Program-made: the position numbers and the translations under genes | Source: Skeletonema tropicum | Lineage: Eukaryota > Bacillariophyta > Thalassiosirophyceae > Thalassiosirales > Thalassiosiraceae | Reading direction: 5' to 3' | Length of the DNA stretch: 64,000 nucleotides | Assembly: GCA_037178625.1 (NCBI GenBank) | Contig: CM074128.1 | Coordinates: 744,001 to 808,000, forward strand | In this document: one piece after another, positions 55,540-64,000 of the stretch | Numbering within the stretch: the stretch's first letter is position 1 | Layout: every line of letters starts with the position of its first letter | Notes under the pieces: generated by a model | The model's input: the letters and a program-made list of their open reading frames with translations, nothing else | Databases searched by the model: none | What the model was told of the DNA's origin: nothing

Positions 55540-56349
55540 ATGGTAGTATCAAGCCGCGTAGCCACTAAAGACAAAAGTGAGTTCTCTCTCTGTGTTTCTT
55601 TACAGTCACTGATTTCGTTCTTTAATGTGTGTACGCAAAAGAATCGTCTCAAAATGAATGTGCGCATTGTCATGGATCTTCAGCAAAAACTCCAGCAGTA
55701 CAGCTGAAGAGGCAAGTGACTGTTTCGCCAAGTCACAAGTCTATCGAAGATGAAGTAATCTACCTTCGCTCGCAAAACAAACTACTCAAAAATGCACTCA
55801 ATGCTGTGAAGGATACGGCCACAGACAAGTTGACTAAGAGTTACGAATTGGTTTGGTACGCTAGGAATCGCAGTAAGTAGAGAAGCGCGATCTCTTTCAA
55901 TTATTGCATCTTATCATCACCATTAGGGCTGTTCGCTAATTATTCATGCTTTGCATCTGCAGCGCGCTACCCTTCGCATCAGGTATCGAAATGGCTTGAT
56001 AACTCAAATGAACACAGTCGCGATATCGATAACCTACATAGCACTGACGGAGACTTCCATCATGGCTTCAATAGTGGCGTACTTGCGGCATCTCGTATGT
56101 TTAAAGATCATGCTGATGTTTCGCACGTCGACGGTGACTCGGTAAGTACTTCTAGTGTATTGAGGAAGTATCATCGCTCCCAGCAACATTCTAACAACTA
56201 CAACACGAAACTTACATACACAGGAAGACGTATTTGATTCCACCCATCAAGCAGTTTTGAAGCACCAGGAAAAGATTGATGAAAGCAGGGAAGCATTCCC
56301 GAATGCTTCAGCTGACACCTTCCCAGTTCTTAGGGCTGACTCAAATTGA
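55540..56349 (+). CDS. Small four-exon protein with CxxC and coiled coil
   Basis: No single open frame shows this gene; it appears only after splicing. Exons are 55540-55576, 55642-55872, 55963-56141 and 56224-56349, with consensus borders (GTGAGT/AAAAG, GTAAGT/CTGCAG, GTAAGT/ACACAG) and consistent phases 1, 1 and 0. The 190-residue product starts MVVSSRVATKDKK, has a CAHC pair, then a leucine-heptad segment (IEDEVIYLRSQNKLLKNALN) and a His/Asp-rich tail (NEHSRDIDNLHSTDGDFHHG) ending VLRADSN. The four joins all keep frame, which is strong evidence for a real gene. Function unknown; it could dimerise through the coiled coil. Confidence 0.75.
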
Positions 56350-56921
56350 ATTCACATCAAAATTACCGGGGTTTGCGTTCTTCTATGATCTGATGCCTGC
56401 TATTACAGCTCAATACGTGGGATTGAGCAATTGTAGTGAAATTGTATTGTTTGCTTAACTCTTTGACTCTCACTCAAAAGAAATGTGATAAGAATAAGAG
56501 GTTGTATTGTACATTGTCTCAGTTTGAATCTAGAATCCTGACTACAGTTCAGCATGCCTTTCTACACAATCGCTTGTGCACTATCCTTGTGGTGACTATT
56601 GCACGGCATTGCACTTTCGAGCACGCCCATTTTTCATTTCCATCGAAGCAAGAAGCAGGTAGATACTCCCTTGCGATGCACGAAGCTAAAGAAGGAGCTG
56701 TAGCATCGAAGAGACAGTCACTCTCTCCTCTCTAAAAAGACAGCCCGTCATCTGTCACAGCCGGCCTGTCACGCGCGCACGAGTCGAGGCACCAACAAGC
56801 AGCGCGCTCAAAACAAGCACAAGCCCAAGCACCAAGCACCATACCAGCCATGCACCTATCAAGAGCTTTTGGTGTTGATAATTGATAGCACGGCTCGATA
56901 GCGTGCCCACTAACCCTCGCC
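56350..56921. other. Intergenic region
   Basis: Promoter of the ALG2 gene. No other feature recognised. Confidence 0.5.
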
Positions 56922-58622
56922 ATGACCAAGCAACCACTCGTTGTATTCATCCATCTCGACCTTGGCATAGGAGGTGCCGAATCTCTGGTCTTGAATTTGG
57001 CCAAGGCAACACTGCCGTCATCCGATCCACACAAAAACTCCGCCACCAATGAGGAATCATATGGAAAAATCTCAATTTATACAACTCACTGCTCACCCAC
57101 CCACTGCTACGACGAAGTGAAGCCACCAGACGGTCCATTATATCCATTTGTCAACATTTGCGGCGCATGGATCCCACGGAAGCTCTTCTTTGGGGGGACA
57201 GCGCTCTGTTCAGCACTTCGGATGTTGTACTTGACATATCGCGCCATGAAAGATAATCCACAAGCGGATGTGTTTGTGATTGATGTGCTCCCTACTGGAG
57301 TGCCGTATTTGGTCAATTATTGCAATGCTAGGGCGGGTGTTCTTTTTTATTGTCACTTTCCTGATCAGCTATTGACGATGGATACGGTAAATGGAGAACA
57401 GGGGAGTAGTGGTCCTGGTAACAGTAGCAGTGGAAGTTTGATGATACGACTTTTGACGCACTTAAAACGGTTATACAGAGGGATACTTGACAAAACGGAA
57501 GAAATAACAATGTCATACAGTGATTTGGTCGTCGTCAACTCTCTGTTTACAAGGGCTCAAGTAGAAAAGACATTCCCATCACTATTTCTTCCCCGTGATG
57601 ACGATGGAGATAATGAGTCTTACGGTGAACGCATCAAAGTATTGTACCCAGCCATTGAGTCTTCTCTATCAAGAGAAAGGGCGAATAATGGTACTGATGA
57701 AATGACAATGAACAAGCCTAGAACGGGGCCGATTGTTTCTCTCAATCGATTTGAGCGCAAGAAAAATGTAGCACTTCTATTACATGCGTATGATTTGCTA
57801 CTAGACAAAATATCAAAGGGAGACCTTACAGTCAAACTACCACCTCTAATTATTGCAGGAGGCTACGATCCAATGAATGTAGAAAATGTAGAGCATTTAT
57901 CAGAGCTTCGGGCTCTGGCCGACTCTATTCTTGCTCGTCATAACTTGCAGCGTTCGAAGGTCTACTCCCCTTCTTCTGACAATGACGCTACAATATCAGC
58001 AACAACTCAATTGAATGCATCAATTGAGTTTCATTTATCTATATCTAATGCAAAACGCAAACAACTTCTCTCTTCGGCCTGTGTGTGGTGCTATACTCCA
58101 TATCGAGAGCATTTTGGTATTGTTCCGCTAGAATCAATGGATGCAGCTGTCCCAGTCGTGGCAATACGAAGTGGCGGACCAATGGAGACAATTGTCGATG
58201 GTGTAACGGGGATTTTGGTGGATTATGAACCGATAGTTGCAGGCCAAGAAAAACAAAGTGCAACTGTTTATGGATTTGCTGATGCAATCGCGAAACTGAT
58301 ATCTCATCCGAAACAAACAGCAGAAATGGGACAGAGGGGTAAAGAACGAGTGCACGAGATTTTTGGAATGGAAACTTTTCGAAAGCAATGGTGGGAACTG
58401 CTGGAGGAGGTACAGTCTAGAGGAAGAAAGAGGCACGATCGTGCCTGCGCTTCATACCCAAGCCTGGCGTTTTCAGCTATGCGTTCTCTGAGAGAAATGT
58501 TCGTCGTCTTTTTGTTTGTTGCTGCACTGACTTGGACACTTACAAGATGCGGAATATTAGAGGATGGTCATGGGCTGATTGGAACTCTGAAAGTTCATTA
58601 TCGCAGAATAGTTGAGGAATGA
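56922..58622 (+). CDS. ALG2: ALG2-type alpha-1,3/1,6-mannosyltransferase
   Basis: ALG2 adds the second and third mannoses to the dolichol-linked oligosaccharide on the cytosolic ER face, for protein N-glycosylation. 566 residues, single exon, from ATG 56922. The GT-B fold, family GT4, is seen in LGIGGAESLVLNLA near the N-terminus. The ALG2-type segment YCHFPDQLL is followed by LKRLYRGILDKTEEITMSYS and VVVNSLFTRAQVEKTFPSLF, then LNRFERKKNVALLLHAYDLL. The EX7E donor-site motif is in REHFGIVPLESMDAAVPVVA, and GGPMETIVDGVTGILV follows. The C-terminus has a hydrophobic anchor (MFVVFLFVAALTWTL). Acidic and Ser inserts lengthen it relative to yeast and animal ALG2. Confidence 0.93.
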   Translation: MTKQPLVVFIHLDLGIGGAESLVLNLAKATLPSSDPHKNSATNEESYGKISIYTTHCSPTHCYDEVKPPDGPLYPFVNICGAWIPRKLFFGGTALCSALRMLYLTYRAMKDNPQADVFVIDVLPTGVPYLVNYCNARAGVLFYCHFPDQLLTMDTVNGEQGSSGPGNSSSGSLMIRLLTHLKRLYRGILDKTEEITMSYSDLVVVNSLFTRAQVEKTFPSLFLPRDDDGDNESYGERIKVLYPAIESSLSRERANNGTDEMTMNKPRTGPIVSLNRFERKKNVALLLHAYDLLLDKISKGDLTVKLPPLIIAGGYDPMNVENVEHLSELRALADSILARHNLQRSKVYSPSSDNDATISATTQLNASIEFHLSISNAKRKQLLSSACVWCYTPYREHFGIVPLESMDAAVPVVAIRSGGPMETIVDGVTGILVDYEPIVAGQEKQSATVYGFADAIAKLISHPKQTAEMGQRGKERVHEIFGMETFRKQWWELLEEVQSRGRKRHDRACASYPSLAFSAMRSLREMFVVFLFVAALTWTLTRCGILEDGHGLIGTLKVHYRRIVEE

Positions 58623-58774
58623 ACTGTAGCATCCCTCCTCCGATGTTCTTTTAAAGTGAATGTATAATATTATCTCTACTGGGGTCTAAGAACTTACAGG
58701 CTGTTGTTGATCAAAATTCAGTCCACCTCAAAATCAAGCCACACTGTCATATATTGCACACATAATTTATTTTT

Positions 58775-60640
58775 CTAATCCATTGCATTCACAGAGCTAG
58801 TAGTAGAACCACTACTTAGGTTCTCCTGACTCATTTCATCCATGTCCTCGTCCATGTCCTCTTTCTGCGTCTCGTCTGTGTCCTCTTTCTGTGTCTTGCC
58901 CGCGTCCTCTTTCTGCGTCTCGTCCGCGTCCTCTTTCTGCGTCTCGTCCAACGTGAGACCAGCTTCTTTTGCCAAATCCTTCCTTGATTTGTTGCTATTC
59001 ACCATTGTTTGAGAGTGAGACTTAGGTAACCCATTTGCACGATCCCACTCCTGCAATTTCTTCATGCTGCTGGTGGTACGACTCATGGAATCTTTGAGTT
59101 TTTACCATAAGCTCTGTAGGGTCAAGTTTGAGAATTTCAGGATCAGGTTTGTCTGGCAAAGGTATTTGAGCAGGACCAGCTTGTGGCTCGGGTTTCTTCT
59201 TAACCTTGTTCTTCGGTTTCTTCTTTGTAACTCTCCTGGATGGAATGGTCAAGTCTTGATCTGGTCCAAAATTACTCTGATTTAGATTGAGCCCAGTGCC
59301 TCCCAGTTCAGATTGAAGAGACGACCACCAATTATTTTTCTTCACAGGTTGCTGTTGCTGAACTTGTCCCGAGAAACCTACCACCGCTGTTCTTGACACC
59401 CCGTGATATCAAAAGCAGTTGCTTCAAATGATTAATCTTATCTTGAGCTTCCTCTACTGCCAAATCAATTGCTGATTTTCCCTGATCCATGAAAGAAGTA
59501 TTTGGAGGAGTACTCGCCGATGTTGAAAAACTGCTTGTCTGAAATCCCATCAAGTGATCCAAAGAATGAGCCGACTGATTGAGATTAATGCCACCACTGT
59601 TGCCAAATCCATTATCATTCCCATCTCCCTCATTCATTTCTCCCCAGAAACCGTCCATCACGGGTTCCGACTTCCTCCTCTTGATTGGGGCATTCGTCCC
59701 AAACATCATACTCATGGGAGTATCCCCGTACATGGGATTTATTACACTACCACTATCTTGCATCATATTCATTCTCAATTCATCCATCAAGGGAAGGGTC
59801 CCATCATGTGATTTGCGCCGACGTGGTCGTTGTGCGGCTGCAGCTTCTTGAAGTTTGCGCTCTTCCTGCAAAAGCTCCTGTTGACGTCGCCTAATCAACA
59901 TCGTTTCTTCATCTGGTCCCCCTCCTCCCGAATACATCATTTCCACCTCCCTCATTCCTTTTGCTTTCGTGTTATTTCTGCTTGGTTGCGGTTGCTGCTT
60001 TTTGTTAGTGGGATTTAAGAAGAGGCTATGAATATCCAACACGTCAGGTGTATGCTTGGGATCCTCGTATAGCCCACACAGAGTCATCAAGTCGGCAGGT
60101 GCCGAGCATGCGGACGCAACATCACTATGAGACAAGTCATCATCATCGAGATCGCTTGAACTTTGTCCCATCAATCCACCACCAAATAGCAGGCTCATCA
60201 GAAGAGATGCTATCATTCCTCTGGCTCCTCGATTTTTTCTTCTTTTTCTCTCTGCCTCTGCGCCTGTTACTACTATCGATGTTCTGGATGTTGATGTTAG
60301 GACGGTATTCCTCACCATCCAAGGTACGACGGTGGAAGGTATTAAATGCAATGGGCTTCCCATGAGACGGATTGTCGGTGTTGGTAATATTCTGTTTGAT
60401 GATGCCAGGAGCGTCACAACTCTGGGGATTGGGATGCGTGACTTGTGACGGCGCCGCATTCATGTAGGTATCATTATCCACGTCAATATCATCAAATAGA
60501 CTATCGTCATGGTTCGACAAGGCCTCGAGGAGTTCATCTCCATTTATATCGGCTTCGTCGAAGTCAAAGGTAGACAAAATGTCATCGTCAGCGTCGTCAA
60601 ACTCAAACATATTGTGTTGTCTCTGGTTGATTGAATGCAT
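58775..60640 (-). CDS. Diatom-type disordered protein, three frame breaks
   Basis: Four frames join into one protein. ATG 60640 opens an acidic N-terminus (MFEFDDADDDILSTFDFDEA). A shift in an A5-A6 run near 60235 leads to APADLMTLCGLYEDPKHTPD. Met/Gln/Arg-rich disorder and a helix (IDLAVEEAQDKINHLKQLLL) follow. A shift near a G4 run at 59400 leads to FSGQVQQQQPVKKNNWWSSL, and a third near 59060 to KKLQEWDRANGLPKSHSQTM. That last motif, with SHSQTM and a following basic SRK, looks like a conserved C-terminal module. The end is an acidic DETQKED repeat. The position of the breaks suggests sequence errors. Possibly a nuclear regulator; no enzyme domain. Confidence 0.6.
58842..58952. repeat. 24-bp coding minisatellite
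   Basis: Four to five units of GTCCTCTTTCTGCGTCTCGTC type; on the minus strand they encode DETQKEDA repeats within the preceding gene. Confidence 0.85.
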
Positions 60641-61065
60641 TTTGGCTTAAGGTTTCTAATCGTAAGTAAAAATCTGTGATTTGTGGTTTCCGTGTCCAGG
60701 TGGATAGAGAGGTTGCCGGCGCGCTGGTGTTCGTTGCTCGATTGTCCTTATCTTCTGTTGTGTTAAATATTGTACTTATTCCCATGCTTGCAGTTAGCAT
60801 GTGTCTTCTTCAGAAAGATCCAGAGAAACTTAGGTACTTATGAATGTATGTAATAAATAGTACGATCTCTAACGGGAACGCAACTATGTACATAGAACCC
60901 GGAAGGAATCAGGATGAAGGGCGTCGATAACCCATCGTGACTGTTCTTCTCTTCAACTGAATTCTATGCGAGAACCTTGGTGAGAACCCCATCCAGGGCA
61001 CATAAAAGAATCTGACTCCATATCTTCAACCGCCTCAGTCCAGAAAGATCTCACGAAAGATTCGA

Positions 61066-61269
61066 CAGTGAGTCCACCTCTAGTGAGTTTCCGTCCCGCC
61101 TTGGTAATTGCCCGTCCACAGTAGTTGCCCGCCAGCCCAGTCCGGATACAGGAAGTCCGGAGTCCGGACACTAAGAGATCCTGTTACTCAGTCAATATAG
61201 TTGCCCGTCCACAATGATTGCCCGCCACCACGAGGGAAACTCCCGCGGGCAGCTACGGTGGACTCACTG
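61066..61269. mobile_element. Small mariner-like MITE
   Basis: Perfect 13-bp inverted ends CAGTGAGTCCACC / GGTGGACTCACTG. The interior has TTGCCCGTCCAC and TTGCCCGCC motifs in the same arrangement as 29885-30064, plus a GTCCGGA cluster. No coding capacity and no clear target duplication. Confidence 0.75.
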
Positions 61270-63323
61270 AGTACTCCGAAAAAGAAGACATACTTATCCT
61301 CCCTTTCGTGCACTGTATGTTGTAGGAAGAGCTCTTCCCAAGCAGTCACTTCAGAATGACCGCACATGAGCACAAACAGATTTGAATACCGAATAATCTT
61401 GAACTTGCTGTAGCGATCAAGGTTACATAGCAAGGTAATCCTAGAAATATAAATATTTTACGACCTATGTATTTGAATCGCTCGAACTATCTATAGCTGT
61501 CTTAAATCAACAAACCTATGAGGTAGATTTTTTTGTGTACGTAGGAATCGTCCAAGAAGCGGTACCAAAGTGGCGCCAACGATCATCGAGCACATCGTCA
61601 CCATGGGATTTCCGCCCGATCATCGTACTTTACTAGAGGCATGGTGTTATTATATAAAAGATGTAATGCTCGGGGTATTTATATGGATATATATGAATGT
61701 ATGAAGTGACTTGATATGTACCGATTTTTACATTTGATGCAAAATAAAAGCCAATCAGTGCACATGGATGTTTATCCTCATCTCCTCCGTGATCAATGAA
61801 CGATGGTGCTATAACAAATATTTCAGCACTATCGACACCAAACACTGTTAAAATAACGATTATACAGTTATGTTATGAATGTGTATATCTTTTTGTTGCA
61901 TAATAATTCGTTTTGAGGCCCACAGATCCCTGTCATTCAACACAAACACTTGTGTTTGAACACCTATCTCCTACAAGAGAATACACTTTGTGCATTCCAA
62001 CGATGTCAGCAGTGACCATATGCAGCTTTATCCGTCAACCATTACTTCATTGAAACCGGAGAATCATAACAAGTCACTGAAGATTCCACTCCGATCTATT
62101 CAGAGCAATGTAGCGCCATAACAACAGCCTTCTTCGGAGACAATATGTGCACTTATTCCACCCTGATTGAACTTCAAGTCACACAACTATGACCCTGTCT
62201 CTCCAATCAAATGCAATAGTTGCTGTGCCATTGTTGTCGGATGGTGAGGTTGGATTGAACAACGAAACCATTGCAGTTTGTTCGAGGAATGGCCATGTGT
62301 TGGGCTATGGTGATACCAAGGCTGAGTTCGCCGATGGTAGTGTAGTCAGTGAAATCGGATCTCCTTAACAGCTCCATGGCACAAAGCGATCCTTCCATAT
62401 TATTGAGAGCTCTCCTGTCGTGTTTAGTTGTCTCGTCATGATCAGAGGTCGGAATAGAGCAATGAAATGGGTGACATTTGTGTGTAATCGATGATGTGAT
62501 GTGCAGCAGCAACATGGTGCCTGACGGAGTGCTATGGCCATATGAAGTCACTAACAATGAATCACACCGACACCCAATGTCTATATGTATAAGCGGCGGC
62601 GAGGGTTGATGGAGAGAGGCCGATTGTACCATTCATATTGAGTGGAATTGGACGATGATGCTACGATGATGGTAATTTGCGCTGCTATAGCGGCATTTTG
62701 ATTTGCGTCTCTGCTCTTTAATAACTAAGTTGGGTAGGCTCGGCTTTGGATTCCTTGTGTTCTAAGCTATTCATGGACTACCATACCCAACCACCTGTAG
62801 ATGTAATGGAGGAGGTGTGGTTTTTTATGTTATGGCACTTTTATGGCGGAAATGGTGCCATGGCGTGGTGGATTGTCGCGGTGGTGGAACTTTTTGGTGG
62901 TGGCCAAAAACACATTTGGGGGCTCTTCTGACCTTCTCAAGTGCCGGATGGAGCTACATACTATTCCTACGTACATACGCTACCCCGTAGGGTCCGTGAT
63001 TTAAGACAGCTATCCCCAAATACGTAAGTAGGTAGCCTATCCCCCCCTCAAAGTCTCAGCCTTGAGCCAACATTTTATCCCCCCTCACCCCTCATTCATT
63101 TACAACTTTGAGTTATCCCCGCCCCCCCCAAATAATCTCAGCCTCGCCAAAATTCTTATCCCCCGGGGGGATTATTTCGAGCGATTCAACTGTATGTAGA
63201 GCGGAGAGGAAGGGGTACCGTAGGTTCCTACGTAATAGATATATAGATAACACCAACATAGTAGTAGCTCCTTATACTACAATTTCGAGATCATTTGATT
63301 TTTACCCCCCCCTTTATAAAATA

Positions 63324-63387
63324 TACCTAGGTAAAAAATATAGTTGAAAATCAACTAGTAAAAATACCTAGGTAAAAAATATAGTTG
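63324..63387. repeat. Paired 23-bp direct repeat with palindromic CCTAGG core
   Basis: TACCTAGGTAAAAAATATAG and the following TTG occur at 63324-63346 and 63365-63387, separated by a GTTGAAAATCAAC hairpin-like spacer. Confidence 0.8.
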
Positions 63388-63659
63388 CTTCTTCGTAGGA
63401 ATTCAGTGTAAAAAAGTCCGCCAAGGGTGAAAAATCATCATTTCTCATCCGTTATCATTGCATTGCACACAATGATGAAAACAGCACCATAAGTAGCCAC
63501 AACGCAGTACGTAATTGCAACGATGCCACATGACATAGAGCATCGACCGCCCCTGCAGACGAGGAAGAGAGCTGCCCCCCATCCTTCGACCGGCGGTCGA
63601 GGCGATGGTTACTCACAGGAGATGCGTAATCTCGTTGTTGCCGTGTGAACGCTGCAGGC

Positions 63660-64000
63660 ATGTCAAATCATCCTATCTTTGATCAACTGCGTGCGTTGCA
63701 TTTATTTCCGTCGGCTTCAACGGAGAGAAGGCATGTAGCTCTGCGAAATAACGAAGGGCATATCCGACCATGTAGACGTTCTGGTAACAAACGTGCGACT
63801 GTGCTCCGTGGTCATGATCTTCTCCTCCTAGCACTCTATCGGATTACATTCCCCAAAGCAACAGCAGCCGAGATCAATGCCTTTTTATACCGAGCCAATT
63901 ACGGCAGCATGACATTTCGGTTTTACTCACCCTCACAAATATCAGAAACAGAAAAGTGGATTGGGCTCACCCGTAAAAAGGGGAGCACCACTGCGTACCA
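63660..64000 (+). CDS. Transposase-like protein, 5' part (3' end outside window)
   Basis: ATG 63660 opens a frame with no stop to the window edge (113 codons). It reads MSNHPIFDQLRALHLFPSAS, then LRGHDLLLLALYRITFPKAT, AAEINAFLYRANYG and FRFYSPSQISETEKWIGLTR, KKGSTTAY. The layout (a helix-turn-helix-like LLLLALYR...PKATAAEINAFL followed by S-x-SQISE-E...LGLTRK) fits the N-terminal DNA-binding part of a Tc1/mariner-like transposase family seen in protist genomes. The catalytic DDE part would lie to the right of the window. Confidence 0.6.
   Translation, partial: MSNHPIFDQLRALHLFPSASTERRHVALRNNEGHIRPCRRSGNKRATVLRGHDLLLLALYRITFPKATAAEINAFLYRANYGSMTFRFYSPSQISETEKWIGLTRKKGSTTAY

Larger units (their letters stand above)
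60641..63659. other. Gene-poor region
   Basis: 3 kb with no convincing gene. It holds the MITE at 61066-61269, C-rich tracts around 63035-63165 (CCCCCC runs), and the repeats at 63324-63387. A 141-codon minus frame at 62207-62632 has no domain and is not called. Confidence 0.5.

Noticed and set aside
62207..62632. 141-codon minus frame
   Set aside because: No domain, no neighbour support and His/Ser/Thr-rich random-looking composition.

Overview
The window looks like nuclear DNA of a diatom, probably a centric one. The best evidence is a phosphoglycerate kinase at 46604-47926 (minus) whose N-terminus is a signal peptide followed by an A-AFAP plastid-import motif; a second protein at 24052-25332 has the same kind of leader. 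GT-AG introns are short (about 75-150 bp) and genes are tightly packed on both strands. The species cannot be named from sequence alone.

Layout. 1-989 is the 5' part of an E2F transcription factor gene that runs off the left edge. 1880-14585 is a transposon island bracketed by two identical tRNA-Ala(AGC) genes: a hAT element (2221-3839) containing a second hAT-type MITE, a tandem duplication (units A1-B1 and A2-B2) split by an LTR retroelement with nearly identical LTRs (5644-10954), and a pogo-like element (12993-14455). 14897-23714 holds a five-exon protein kinase, a convergently overlapping methyltransferase, a frameshifted unknown gene and a large multidomain enzyme. 24052-31254 holds a plastid coiled-coil protein, a CCCH/RING/IBR protein, an LRR protein and a JTB-like membrane protein. 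31255-33004 is a gene-poor stretch with CT microsatellites. 33005-38688 contains three related ankyrin genes, two of them an inverted head-to-head pair. 39246-42780 is a second transposon cluster. 44309-60640 is gene-dense: a secreted Cys-rich protein, an internally repeated protein, plastid PGK, a La-domain/helical-repeat protein, a CAP-domain protein, a hidden four-exon gene, ALG2 and a frameshifted diatom-type protein. 60641-63659 is largely non-coding, and a transposase starts at 63660 and runs off the right edge.

The most interesting locus is 20285-23714. It encodes one predicted protein of about 1110 residues with two EF-hands, a haem-oxygenase-like diiron oxidase domain, a SAM methyltransferase domain and a TauD/TfdA-like Fe(II)/2-oxoglutarate dioxygenase domain. 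The single-domain methyltransferase at 16556-17560 resembles the methyltransferase domain of the fusion. Together they suggest a calcium-responsive oxidative/methylating enzyme for an unknown small molecule; the chemistry is inference.

Many otherwise coherent genes (E2F, the 20285 enzyme, 18293-19939, 27571-29558, 58775-60640) are broken by single-base shifts, several next to homopolymers. Unpolished sequence is the simplest explanation there. The ankyrin copies at 33005 and 34367 carry enough damage to be real pseudogenes.
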